A stretch of 64,000 nucleotides of DNA from NCBI RefSeq assembly GCF_001458435.1, contig NZ_CYSF01000009.1:152571-216570 (forward strand), read 5' to 3'. Both the position numbers and the translations under genes were made by a program. The number at the start of each line of letters is the position of its first letter. Position 1 is the first letter of the stretch. The notes under the pieces were generated by a model. The model did no database searches and had not been told where the DNA came from. It saw nothing but the letters and a program-made list of their open reading frames with translations. This DNA comes from Thalassovita mediterranea (lineage in GTDB: Bacteria; Pseudomonadota; Alphaproteobacteria; Rhodobacterales; Rhodobacteraceae). Of this stretch, positions 47,897-58,254 are shown piece by piece.

Positions 47897-48964
47897 TCAG
47901 GATTCCAAAATATCCTCGTCATCCTTGTCCATATCAAATTCCAGCCCGTGGGCGGCGCGGATCTTATCCTCAATCTCGGTCGCAATCTCGACGTTGTCGC
48001 GCAGGAACTGTTTGGCGTTTTCACGCCCCTGCCCCAGACGATCATCCGCATAAGAGAACCACGCGCCGGATTTATCAACCACGCCAGCCTTTACCCCCAG
48101 ATCCAGCAATTCGCCGGTTTTGGAGATGCCTTCGCCATACATGATGTCAAATTCCACCTGTTTGAACGGCGGCGACACTTTGTTTTTCACGACCTTCACA
48201 CGGGTGGCGTTACCCACAACCTCATCACGGTCCTTGATCGCGCCGATGCGGCGGATGTCCAGACGGACGGAGGAGTAGAATTTCAACGCATTACCGCCAG
48301 TGGTGGTTTCGGGGCTGCCGAACATGACGCCGATTTTCATCCGGATCTGGTTGATGAAGACCACCATACAGTTCGAACGATTGATCGACCCAGTCAGCTT
48401 ACGCATCGCCTGGCTCATCAGGCGGGCCTGAACGCCAACATTGCTGTCGCCCATGTCGCCTTCCAGTTCCGATTTCGGCGTCAGCGCTGCAACCGAATCG
48501 ACCACAACCATGCTGACCGCACCAGAGCGCACCAAGGTGTCGACAATTTCCAGCGCCTGTTCACCAGTATCGGGCTGCGAAATCAGCAACTCATCAAGGT
48601 TAACGCCCAGCTTTTTGGCGTATTGCGGGTCAAGCGCATGTTCCGCGTCCACAAAGGCACAAATACCGCCCTTTTTCTGCTCTTCTGCAACGCAGTGCAG
48701 GGTCAGCGTCGTCTTGCCCGAGCTTTCAGGGCCGTAAATTTCAATGATCCGCCCCTTGGGCAGGCCACCGATGCCCAGCGCAATGTCGAGCCCGAGGGAA
48801 CCGGTGGAGGTCGCCTCAATCTCGGGGACGACGTTTTCGCCGCCCAGTTTCATGATCGAGCCCTTGCCGAACTGACGTTCGATCTGTGCCAGAGCGCTAT
48901 CCAGCGCCTTTTGCTTGTCCGCGTTGCGTTTGCTGTCCATCGAAAGAAGATCTGCCATAGCCAT
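47897..48964 (-). CDS. recA: Recombinase A
   Basis: DNA-strand exchange and LexA co-protease activity in the SOS response. 355 residues. Walker A is [18 protein letters not shown] and [20 protein letters not shown] follow, and the L2 loop region has [20 protein letters not shown]. The acidic C-terminus [12 protein letters not shown] is normal. ATG at 48964 with TAAGGA upstream; the ATG two codons later is possible. A perfect LexA box lies 50 bases upstream. Confidence 0.98.
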   Translation of the reverse strand: MAMADLLSMDSKRNADKQKALDSALAQIERQFGKGSIMKLGGENVVPEIEATSTGSLGLDIALGIGGLPKGRIIEIYGPESSGKTTLTLHCVAEEQKKGGICAFVDAEHALDPQYAKKLGVNLDELLISQPDTGEQALEIVDTLVRSGAVSMVVVDSVAALTPKSELEGDMGDSNVGVQARLMSQAMRKLTGSINRSNCMVVFINQIRMKIGVMFGSPETTTGGNALKFYSSVRLDIRRIGAIKDRDEVVGNATRVKVVKNKVSPPFKQVEFDIMYGEGISKTGELLDLGVKAGVVDKSGAWFSYADDRLGQGRENAKQFLRDNVEIATEIEDKIRAAHGLEFDMDKDDEDILES

Positions 48965-48987
48965 TGTTATGCTGTCCTTATCCCACA

Positions 48988-49003
48988 GCCGCGGCGCCGC
49001 GGC
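48988..49003 (-). repeat. GC palindrome in the recA leader
   Basis: GCCGCGGC is joined directly to GCCGCGGC, a perfect 16-bp palindrome just before the recA ribosome binding site. The same 8-mer forms both arms of the recA terminator. Confidence 0.6.
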
Positions 49004-49014
49004 AATCCCTGGAT

Positions 49015-49029
49015 GTTCTCATCTTGTTC
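49015..49029. promoter_or_regulatory. LexA operator (SOS box) of recA
   Basis: GTTCTCATCTTGTTC is a perfect GTTCN7GTTC, the alphaproteobacterial LexA site, 50 bases upstream of recA. Confidence 0.85.
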
Positions 49030-49042
49030 CTACTGTGTATGA

Positions 49043-49057
49043 GATCAAAACAGGAAC
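49043..49057. promoter_or_regulatory. Second, imperfect LexA site of recA
   Basis: On the minus strand this reads GTTCCTGTTTTGATC, one mismatch from GTTCN7GTTC. A TTGCAA that could be the recA -35 lies just upstream of it. Confidence 0.45.
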
Positions 49058-49153
49058 ATTGCAAGAAATTTCTTCGCAGCCAGTATTTGACCAAACTGGT
49101 TAAGGAATGGTTTATAGAACGCGCGCAGGTGCAACTTCAGGAGGCGGCGTCGT

Positions 49154-49750
49154 ATGTTGGTGTTTTGGAAGCAAAATTTGGTGTTCCTCTCGGTGCCCAA
49201 AACAGGCACCACCGCCTATGAGAAAGCGCTGGCGCCGCTGGCCTCGATGTCGGTCCAGGATCCGCCGGAACTGAAACACTCGCCACTTTTTCGCTACAAC
49301 CGCTTCTTTCGGCCAATGTTCGAAAAGGTTTGTGGGCAAGAGCCCGAAATACTGGCGGTGGTTCGTGAACCGGTCAGTTGGCTGGGCAGCTGGTATCGGT
49401 ATCGCCGTCGCCCGTTTCTGTCGGGCCGCCCCAATTCCACTGAAAACATCAGTTTCGACGAATTTGTAGACGCCTATTGTCGCGGCGACACCCCGGCCTT
49501 TGCCCGCGTGGGCAGCCAGGCCAAGTTTCTGGAACCGCGCCCCAATGGGACAAACGTCACACATCTGTTCCGCTATGAGGATCAGGCGCCGCTGATCGCC
49601 TTTCTGGAGGCAAGGCTGGACTGCTCGCTGGATCTTGGGCGCGAAAACGTCTCTCCAACGATGGAGCTGGAGCTGAGCGCCAAGACGCGCGCCAAGCTGG
49701 AGCGCAAATTCAGCGACGATTTCGACCTATGGGAAAGCAGTGCGCGCTAG
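49154..49750 (+). CDS. Sulfotransferase-like protein
   Basis: A 198-residue protein with the PAPS-binding loop of sulfotransferases at the N-terminus (LSVPKTGTTAYEKAL, residues 12-26) and a second block, AVVREPVSWLGSWYRYRRR, matching the 3'-phosphate-binding region. It is short for the family (usually 250-300), so it may be a minimal form. Acceptor unknown. AGGAGG lies upstream of the ATG. It lies between recA and cckA; its stop shares a CTAG with the convergent cckA stop. Confidence 0.72.
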   Translation: MLVFWKQNLVFLSVPKTGTTAYEKALAPLASMSVQDPPELKHSPLFRYNRFFRPMFEKVCGQEPEILAVVREPVSWLGSWYRYRRRPFLSGRPNSTENISFDEFVDAYCRGDTPAFARVGSQAKFLEPRPNGTNVTHLFRYEDQAPLIAFLEARLDCSLDLGRENVSPTMELELSAKTRAKLERKFSDDFDLWESSAR

Positions 49751-52242
49751 CGCATCTGGTTTTGAACCGTCTCTGTCAACTCGTCCAACGTGAAAGGCTT
49801 GGGTAGAAACTGCGCCTGCGCAAATTCGTGACGCGAATCCTGTAGCGCGTCTTCGGCATAGCCAGAAACAAAGACGACCGGCACCCCAGGTCTGGTTTTC
49901 AACGCCTCTCGCACCCAGGTCGGCCCATCCATTCCAGGCATAATCACATCAGTCAGGAACAAATCCACGGTCAGCGCCTCATCCGAGAGTAACTCCAATG
50001 CTTCCTCTGCACAGCAGGCTTCGACCACCTTGAAACCCGACAGTTGCAGCGCGCGCGCCGTAAAGGCCCGCACAGGCGCCTCATCCTCGACCATTAGGAT
50101 GGTGCCTGCGCCAGTGACAGAAGTTGCAGGAGATACCGTTTCGGTTTTGCGCGTAACAGCAGCTTCAAATGCCGCCGGAAACATGAGCGTGAACCGTGTC
50201 CCTTCGCCGACGATGCTGTCGACAAAGACAAACCCGCCACTTTGTTTGACGATGCCATAAACCGTCGACAGTCCCAATCCGGTGCCTTTGCCCGGCCCCT
50301 TGGTCGTGTAAAAGGGTTCAAACACCTTCTGCAGCTTGTCCGGCGCGATCCCGCAGCCGCCATCCTCAACCTCGATCACCAGATAGTCGCCTGCTGGGAC
50401 GGTTACGTGATCGCGGACCAATGGCGCCGCCACTTTTTGGTTGCCTGCATTGATATCTATCTGCCCCTGCCCGTTCATCGCATCGCGGGCGTTTACAACC
50501 AGGTTCATCATTACCTGTTCCAGCTGACGTCGATCAGCGCGCAAGTTGTGGATATCTGGATCAACCTTCAGGGACAACGTCACACGTTCCCCAACCAACC
50601 GGTTCAACAGATGCGCAAGTTCCGAAAGAACATCGCGCAGCCCCATCACCTCTGGGCGCAGGGTCTGCTTGCGCGAAAAGGCCAATAGCTGCCCGACCAA
50701 AGCCGCCGCGCGATTGGAGTTTTGCCGGATCTGCATCAGGTCGCTGAAGTCTTTGTCGTCTTCAACGCGGTGACGCAGCAACAAATCACAATGCCCCGAA
50801 ATCGCAGTCAGCAAGTTGTTGAAATCATGCGCGATCCCCCCGGCAAGTTCACCAACGGCCTGCATTTTCTGGCTTTGGGCGAATTGATCCTCTAGAGATT
50901 TGATCATTGTCGCATCACTTAGAACCGCCAACAGGCGGCGCCCCTCGCTCTGTTCGATCTGGCACAAGGATACCTGCACGAATAGGTCATCCGTATGTCC
51001 TTTGACCCGCAAAAATTCGGATTTGGTCGGCGCGCTATCAGATAGCGCCAACGCCAACCATTCGCGCACGTCGCGGCCCGGGCCCTCTAGAGTGTCGCCC
51101 AGATAACATGGCAGGTCTGGTTCAATCTGCAGCAGGGATTGTGCTGCGTGATTGGCCCCCAGAATACGGCCCTTTCCATCCAGACGCAGGATCGCCAAAG
51201 GCAACAGATCCAACGCACCGTCCCCGACACCGCCCTGACTTAACCCATCGCCATCCATCATCGGCAGAAAGTAGATCTCTCGGCGGCCCATACTTTGTTC
51301 GACAAAATGGGCCAGACAGTTGCGCGGCCCCGCCTGTGACAAGGCCACCGCAAAACGCCCCGAGGTGGTCGGCGGGTCGGGGAACACCTCCTCCAACGCA
51401 TTAGGTCGGGCGCCGCAGAAATCGCGCGCTGCCTCATTCATGAACAGGATCGTGTTCCCCCGGCCAATCGTCAACATAGGCAAGCCCGCCCCGGAACGCT
51501 GACGCGCGGGGCCGATGCCGCGATCTTCTAGGCGCCAAAGATATCCAACACGGGGCTGACGATGGACCGAGAGGCGCAAATATCCCTGACGTGTGATTGC
51601 CTCCTCCTCGGCGACGCCAACCTTGTCGGCCTGCGCTTTCAATCGGTCCAAGATAGCATTGGGATTGGCGAAAATATCGCTCACAGCCTCGCTCAGCGAT
51701 CGGGCCGATTGCCAACGCCCCTGCTGGCGGGCCGCGTTATTCATATAATGCAACGCATTACTGCGATCCGTAACGAAACAGGGCGTGGGGTCCCCATCCA
51801 GATACCGCCCCATACGTGCCACGTGTAGCTGCAGCACCCATCGTCCAATCCATTGCAGGACAATGCGCAGTGGGAACAGAGTTAACAGGGTTGCGCCAAT
51901 GCTGGCAAAAAACAACGACCAGCCATTGGGCGTCAGAAACGAGGCCGCAGCAAAACTCCCCCCCAATAACACCAGACCAGTTGCGATATGCCGATCGCGC
52001 GCGGCGCGGTCGTCATTCACTGTTGAGCGATCATCTGTTGCGCCAGCGCGACGTGTGTCCGGCTGCAGGAACATGACATCGGGCAAAACCCCCGCCCGCG
52101 CGGCCGCAATGCCAGATGACCCTGCGCCATGCGCTACCGCAGTGGGCGCATCGCCTATTCGCTGCGCCTGAGGTCGCTGCTTCAGTCTGCGCTCTGCCTG
52201 TCGGTCCTGCGTTTCAATCACAACTGCCCACCCTTCCGTCAC
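49747..52242 (-). CDS. cckA: Hybrid histidine kinase CckA
   Basis: Membrane kinase/phosphatase feeding phosphate through ChpT to CtrA; in rhodobacters this controls motility, gene transfer agents and quorum outputs. 831 residues: a charged cytoplasmic N-terminus, two TM helices (about 86-128), PAS-like regions (about 145-445), the HisKA with H472 in [11 protein letters not shown], an ATPase domain to about 692, and a receiver with D765 in [11 protein letters not shown]. Start is GTG at 52242 with GCGGA upstream. The assignment rests on domain order and the receiver; chpT and ctrA are not in the window. Confidence 0.9.
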   Translation of the reverse strand: MTEGWAVVIETQDRQAERRLKQRPQAQRIGDAPTAVAHGAGSSGIAAARAGVLPDVMFLQPDTRRAGATDDRSTVNDDRAARDRHIATGLVLLGGSFAAASFLTPNGWSLFFASIGATLLTLFPLRIVLQWIGRWVLQLHVARMGRYLDGDPTPCFVTDRSNALHYMNNAARQQGRWQSARSLSEAVSDIFANPNAILDRLKAQADKVGVAEEEAITRQGYLRLSVHRQPRVGYLWRLEDRGIGPARQRSGAGLPMLTIGRGNTILFMNEAARDFCGARPNALEEVFPDPPTTSGRFAVALSQAGPRNCLAHFVEQSMGRREIYFLPMMDGDGLSQGGVGDGALDLLPLAILRLDGKGRILGANHAAQSLLQIEPDLPCYLGDTLEGPGRDVREWLALALSDSAPTKSEFLRVKGHTDDLFVQVSLCQIEQSEGRRLLAVLSDATMIKSLEDQFAQSQKMQAVGELAGGIAHDFNNLLTAISGHCDLLLRHRVEDDKDFSDLMQIRQNSNRAAALVGQLLAFSRKQTLRPEVMGLRDVLSELAHLLNRLVGERVTLSLKVDPDIHNLRADRRQLEQVMMNLVVNARDAMNGQGQIDINAGNQKVAAPLVRDHVTVPAGDYLVIEVEDGGCGIAPDKLQKVFEPFYTTKGPGKGTGLGLSTVYGIVKQSGGFVFVDSIVGEGTRFTLMFPAAFEAAVTRKTETVSPATSVTGAGTILMVEDEAPVRAFTARALQLSGFKVVEACCAEEALELLSDEALTVDLFLTDVIMPGMDGPTWVREALKTRPGVPVVFVSGYAEDALQDSRHEFAQAQFLPKPFTLDELTETVQNQMR

Positions 52243-52341
52243 CGTGTCCGCAACGCAGTATGGCCGAGAGAGACTTAACAGTTACTTAATGGAATAGAGG
52301 GACCAAGGTGCGCGCAAAACATAACCAAGGGTTGCACTGAC

Positions 52342-53499
52342 TTATTGTGCTGTCAAGATCGCCAGATAGAAGCCATCGCCATCCGCACCGGGAAGCCAGT
52401 GAATTTCGCGGGTCAGAGAAAACCCCTGATTTTCAGCCAGGAAACTGGCCACCACATCGTCATTTTCCTGTTTCAACACCGAACAGGTCGCATAGGCGAG
52501 CGTGCCACCCGTCGCCACCAAATCCGCGGCACGGCGCAGAATTTGCCCCTGTAGCTGGGTCAGATCATGCAACCCATCGGCGTCCATGCGCCACTTCCCC
52601 TCGGGCGCGCGGCGCCAACTGCCACTGCCGGAACAGGGCACATCGCACAGGATCAGGTCAAAGGGCGCAGCACCTTCGGGGTTATTGCACACCTCGATCT
52701 GCGCGCTGGCGCGGCGGGCGCGTTCGGGCAGATCACGCAGCCGTTGGGCGTTGGCGTCATAGGCCATGAACCGCGCTTTGGCGCGTGCGGCCATCGCCAG
52801 TGATTTGCCGCCGCCACCGGCACACATATCCAGCACCTTTTGCCCATCTTCCAACGGCAACGCCTCGGCCACCGCCTGACTGGCACCGTCCTGCAATTCC
52901 ACCAGACCGTCGCGGTAGGCGTTGGAATTGTTGATCTTGCGCGCACCCTCGGTGACGTGCAGCGCGTTTGGCGCGGCCTCGGACACCTCAGCAATGATGC
53001 CTTCGGCGGCGAGCTTGGGGATCGCAGCATCGCGGCTCAGTTTACGACTGTTGACCCGCAACATCACCGGCGCACGGTGGCGCAATGCCTCGGCATACTC
53101 CGCCAGATCATCGCCCAGACTGTCGCGGAACATCTCCAGCAGCGCCTCTGGCAGGTCGAGGGCAGCGCCGCCTTCGGCGGGCTGGCCTGCGGCCTGCTCT
53201 GCCTCGGACAGGGTGGCAGGCGCATGGCCTTCACCGGTGAAGACCGTGGCCGGATCAATGCCCTCTTGACGCAACAGACCCAACACCATCGCACGCCCAG
53301 TTTCCACGCCGCCCTCAACAGCGGTACTGCGCTTGCGGCGCAGGATGTCGAAAACATGATCGCGGATTGCCGCGCGGTCCTTGGATCCGGCAAACCGCGA
53401 CCGACGCGCCCATGTGGTCAGCGCCTTTTCAGCAGGCGTTCCGTCCAAAATCTGATCGAGGATTTCAATGGCGGCACCATATCGGGCGGCTGGGGTCAT
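52342..53499 (-). CDS. RsmB/NOP family rRNA cytosine-5 methyltransferase
   Basis: SAM-dependent m5C methyltransferase, 385 residues, of the RsmB (16S C967) group. SAM motif VLDMCAGGGGKSLAMA, catalytic Cys in ILCDVPCSGSGSWRR, and the second Cys in LAYATCSVLKQEN. The N-terminus resembles the NusB-like part but is short. In many Rhodobacteraceae this gene lies near guaB, as here, although a RidA gene stands between and in the opposite orientation. Confidence 0.9.
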   Translation of the reverse strand: MTPAARYGAAIEILDQILDGTPAEKALTTWARRSRFAGSKDRAAIRDHVFDILRRKRSTAVEGGVETGRAMVLGLLRQEGIDPATVFTGEGHAPATLSEAEQAAGQPAEGGAALDLPEALLEMFRDSLGDDLAEYAEALRHRAPVMLRVNSRKLSRDAAIPKLAAEGIIAEVSEAAPNALHVTEGARKINNSNAYRDGLVELQDGASQAVAEALPLEDGQKVLDMCAGGGGKSLAMAARAKARFMAYDANAQRLRDLPERARRASAQIEVCNNPEGAAPFDLILCDVPCSGSGSWRRAPEGKWRMDADGLHDLTQLQGQILRRAADLVATGGTLAYATCSVLKQENDDVVASFLAENQGFSLTREIHWLPGADGDGFYLAILTAQ

Positions 53500-53637
53500 C
53501 GGGGCATCCTCGCTTAGCTATCAGGCGTTTTGGCGGGGATAGCAGTGGCGGGCAGTGGCGACAAGCGTAACAGCGTGACTTGACCGGCGTGCGTGATGTG
53601 GCGCAAGCAGGGGACAACACAACGAAGGATGAAAGAT

Positions 53638-53982
53638 ATGATCGAACGCATGCACACCGGCCAGCGGATGAGCAAGATCGTCAAGCACAACGGCACCGTT
53701 TACCTGTGCGGTCAGGTCGGCAAGGCCGAGGATGGCATCAAGGAACAAACCGCCGAATGTCTGGCCCGCGTTGAGGCGTTATTGGCAGAGGCCGGGTCCA
53801 GCAAGGAACAGATCCTGCAGGCAATCGTCTGGGTGTCGGATATGAAGTATTTTGCCGAGATGAACGAGGTTTGGGACGCATGGGTGCCCGAAGGCCACGC
53901 CCCTGCCCGCGCCTGTGGCGAAGCGAAACTGGCACGGCCAGAGCTGTTAGTAGAGGTGATTGTGACGGCGGCGTGTGATTAA
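53638..53982 (+). CDS. RidA family protein
   Basis: A 114-residue YjgF/RidA-fold protein; RidA hydrolyses reactive enamine/imine intermediates. [20 protein letters not shown] and [20 protein letters not shown] are family blocks. The Arg of [13 protein letters not shown] corresponds to the catalytic arginine, so deaminase activity is possible. The ATG at 53638 has AAGGAT 8 nt upstream; the ATG at 53629 lies directly on that motif. Confidence 0.9.
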   Translation: MIERMHTGQRMSKIVKHNGTVYLCGQVGKAEDGIKEQTAECLARVEALLAEAGSSKEQILQAIVWVSDMKYFAEMNEVWDAWVPEGHAPARACGEAKLARPELLVEVIVTAACD

Positions 53983-54009
53983 GCTTCGGCCCGCCAACTC
54001 ATCCAAAAG

Positions 54010-54046
54010 CAAAGAGCGCGTGGTTTCCTCCACGCGCTCTTTTTAT
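54010..54046. terminator. Bidirectional terminator between the RidA gene and guaB
   Basis: AAAGAGCGCGTGG (54012-54024) and CCACGCGCTCTTT (54031-54043) form a 13-bp stem, with TT following on plus and TTTGCTTTTGG on minus. Confidence 0.9.
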
Positions 54047-54089
54047 GTCATGTGCACCCCGCCCTCGGGCACAAACCTATCACGGCACC

Positions 54090-55547
<1,458 letters not shown>

Positions 55548-55802
55548 TCATGCATAACCCCGTTTGGCGATGACCCTATGTCACATATTTCCCAAAGGGG
55601 GAAGCCCCCACATCTGCAATCCCATCACAATTTTGCTGCACCTGCAAAAAGCGCAGGTATCCGATCACCATATGCGGTGAATTTTCCGCCGCCAGCCGCC
55701 CTTTCACAAAGCTGAAGAGTCTGATCTGTATCAATGCGGCACAGTATGACAGCGCTATCAAGCGGCCAAACAGACCCCACTCCTGACCAGAGGATCGTAC
55801 AT

Positions 55803-56957
55803 ATGAGTGCCCCCCTTTCCGGTATCACAATCCTGGACCTGACCCATGTTCTAGCTGGCCCCTACGCTTCGATGATCTTTGCCGATCTGGGCGCACGGGT
55901 GATCAAGGTGGAACGCCCCGGTATTGGCGATGACACCCGCGCCTTCCCGCCCTTCAAAGACGGGCAAAGCGCCTATTTTGCCACCATCAACCACGGCAAG
56001 GAAAGCATCGCGCTGGATCTGAAACAACAAGACGACCGCGCGATTTTTGATCAGCTGTTGGAACACGCCGATGTGGTGCTGGAAAACTATCGCCCAGGTG
56101 TGATGGAAAAACTGGGCTATGGTTGGGAGGATCTGCACAAACGCCTGCCCTCGCTGATCTATGGCGCTGTATCCGGCTTTGGTCACACGGGACCAGAGGC
56201 GTTGAAGCCCGCCTATGACATGGTGGTGCAGGCCCGTGGCGGGGTGATGTCGATCACTGGCGAACGGGACCGCGAACCAGTGCGCGTCGGCGCCTCTATC
56301 GGGGATATTGTGGCGGGGATGTTTCTGGCCCAAGGCGTCACTGCTGCGCTGCTGCAACGGCGCGACACAGGGCTGGGCCAAAAGGTGGATATCGCCATGC
56401 TGGACAGTCAGTTGGCGCTGTTGGAACATGCGGTCGCGCTCACCTCGGTCACCGGAGAGGCCCCGCGCCCATCCGGTGCGCGCCATCCGTCGATCACCCC
56501 GTTTGAGACCTTCCATGCCGAAGATGGGTTGTTTGTCATCGCCGCAGGCAATGACGCGCTGTTTTCGCGCCTGTGTGACGCACTGCAACTGCCGCTGGCG
56601 GCGGACGAACGGTTCGCCACCAACCCCGCGCGCTGTGACAACGCCCGCCTGCTGAAACGTTTGATCGAGGCGGTGACGCTCGGCGCGCCCAAGGCGCACT
56701 GGATCGAGGTTCTGACAGAGGCAGGCATTCCCACCGGCCCGATCCAAAACGTCGCCGAGGTGATGAAAGACCCGCAGATCCTGTCGCGCAACATGGTGGT
56801 GGATGTGCTGGACAAGGCAGGCAAGCCGCAGTTCACCGCCGCCGGCAACCCGATCAAACTGTCTGGCATGACGGACAGCACCACCCGCGGCCCGTCGCCT
56901 GCCCTAGATGGAGATCGGGCAGAGATTTTGGCCTGGCTCGCAGAGGCAGAAAGCTAA
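55803..56957 (+). CDS. Class III CoA-transferase (CaiB/BaiF family)
   Basis: A 384-residue formyl-CoA-transferase-fold enzyme that moves CoA between carboxylic acids. LDLTHVLAGPYASMIFADLG and VIKVERPGIGDDTR are the N-terminal blocks; catalytic Asp139 is in PAYDMVVQARGG; the C-terminal PTGPIQNVAEVMKDPQ is typical. Substrate unknown. The ATG at 55803 has AGAGG about 10 nt upstream. It is followed by two REP-like palindromes and then the ureohydrolase gene in the same direction. Confidence 0.9.
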   Translation: MSAPLSGITILDLTHVLAGPYASMIFADLGARVIKVERPGIGDDTRAFPPFKDGQSAYFATINHGKESIALDLKQQDDRAIFDQLLEHADVVLENYRPGVMEKLGYGWEDLHKRLPSLIYGAVSGFGHTGPEALKPAYDMVVQARGGVMSITGERDREPVRVGASIGDIVAGMFLAQGVTAALLQRRDTGLGQKVDIAMLDSQLALLEHAVALTSVTGEAPRPSGARHPSITPFETFHAEDGLFVIAAGNDALFSRLCDALQLPLAADERFATNPARCDNARLLKRLIEAVTLGAPKAHWIEVLTEAGIPTGPIQNVAEVMKDPQILSRNMVVDVLDKAGKPQFTAAGNPIKLSGMTDSTTRGPSPALDGDRAEILAWLAEAES

Positions 56958-56978
56958 CGGCGCCTTCAACTGGGTGCG

Positions 56979-57058
56979 CCCCCGGATCAAGTCCGGGGGT
57001 TGGCTCAATGCACACCCGCTAGGTAAACCCGCACACGCCTCGGACCTGATCCGGGGCC
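56979..57058. repeat. Pair of inverted REP-like palindromes
   Basis: The plus strand has CCCCCGGATCAAGTCCGGGGG at 56979-56999. The minus strand of 57041-57060 carries a close relative, CCCCGGATCAGGTCCGAGG. Such CCGGATCA(A/G)GTCCGG units recur in intergenic DNA of alphaproteobacteria. The first may also end the CoA-transferase transcript. Confidence 0.6.
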
Positions 57059-57145
57059 TCCTGCCGTGCCGCAACAGACAATGCTTGCCCGAACGCCTGC
57101 TTTCCCCCACTCTCCCTTAAACACAGCTAAATAAGGGAGAACGCA

Positions 57146-58105
57146 ATGGCAGATCACGGATATGAAAGCGGACGTCTGGATCTGCCTTTTGTCGGCATCG
57201 CTACCTTTGGCAAACGTCCCTATCAGCCTGACTGGACCCAGCTAGAGGCGGATGTCGCCGTCATTGGCGCGCCCTTTGATGCAGGCACGCAGTGGCGGTC
57301 CGGTGCGCGCTTTGGCCCCCGCGCGGTGCGAGAGGCCTCGACCCTGTTCAGCTTTGGCCATGCTGGTGCCTATGATCATGAGGATGAGGCGACCTATCTG
57401 CCCGGATCCGTCCGTATGGTCGATATGGGGGATGCCGATATCGTGCACACTGACACGGTGAAAAGCCACGCCAACATCGAAACCGCCGTGCGCGCCGCCC
57501 TTGCGGCCAAGGCGCTGCCGGTGGTGATTGGTGGCGATCATTCAGTCAACATCCCCTGCATCAATGCCTTTGACGATCAGGGCGATTTTCATATCCTGCA
57601 AATCGACGCCCATCTGGATTTTGTCGATGAACGCCACGGGGTGCGCTTCGGCCACGGCAACCCGATGCGCCGCGCTGCTGAGAAACCCTATGTCACCGGC
57701 CTGACGCAGGTGGGCATTCGCAACGTGTCGTCCACTGCGAAAGAGGGTTATGAGGACGCCCGCGTCATGGGGTCAGACATCCTATCAGTGCGCCAAATGC
57801 GCAAGCTGGGGCCAGAGGCGACCGCCCAGCGTATCCCCGAGGGCGCGCGGGTCTATGTGACGATTGATATCGACGGTTTCTGCCCCTCTATCGCCGCAGG
57901 AACAGGCACGCCCAGCCATGGTGGGTTCCTGTTCTATGAGGTGCTGGAGCTGCTGCAACAGGTCGCCCAACGGCATGAGATTATCGGCATTGATCTGGTC
58001 GAAGTGGCGCCGGATTACGATCCATCGGGCGGCACGCAAATCCTGGCGGCGCAGGTTTTGCTGAACCTCCTCGGCTTCATCTTCCACGCGCGCGGATACC
58101 GCTAA
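57146..58105 (+). CDS. Ureohydrolase family protein, agmatinase-like
   Basis: A 319-residue arginase/agmatinase-fold metalloenzyme that would hydrolyse a guanidino compound to urea and an amine. Metal motifs are present: GGDHS (H132), D154-A-H156-L-D158, and D241-I-D243. The following residue of the DxDxxDP signature is Cys246 (DIDGFCPSIAAGTGTP) where family members have Asp. The substrate region GHGNPMRRAAE also differs from E. coli SpeB. It may be agmatinase, guanidinobutyrase or another member. AAGGGAG precedes the ATG. Confidence 0.85.
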   Translation: MADHGYESGRLDLPFVGIATFGKRPYQPDWTQLEADVAVIGAPFDAGTQWRSGARFGPRAVREASTLFSFGHAGAYDHEDEATYLPGSVRMVDMGDADIVHTDTVKSHANIETAVRAALAAKALPVVIGGDHSVNIPCINAFDDQGDFHILQIDAHLDFVDERHGVRFGHGNPMRRAAEKPYVTGLTQVGIRNVSSTAKEGYEDARVMGSDILSVRQMRKLGPEATAQRIPEGARVYVTIDIDGFCPSIAAGTGTPSHGGFLFYEVLELLQQVAQRHEIIGIDLVEVAPDYDPSGGTQILAAQVLLNLLGFIFHARGYR

Positions 58106-58254
58106 CGGCCAACCGCTCACTGCGACCTAACTGCCAAAATATAACTATAAAATTCAACTTCATGACGCGGTTGGAATGGTTTATGCCGCCTTTGCACTGT
58201 CGGGCGGTTTGCGTCGCCCTATGCTAAACTCACGCGAACAATATGTGATGAGCC

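Noticed and set aside
49054..49068. GAACATTGCAAGAAA as an extra LexA site
   Set aside because: It has one mismatch and overlaps the better site at 49043-49057; the perfect box at 49015-49029 makes it unnecessary.
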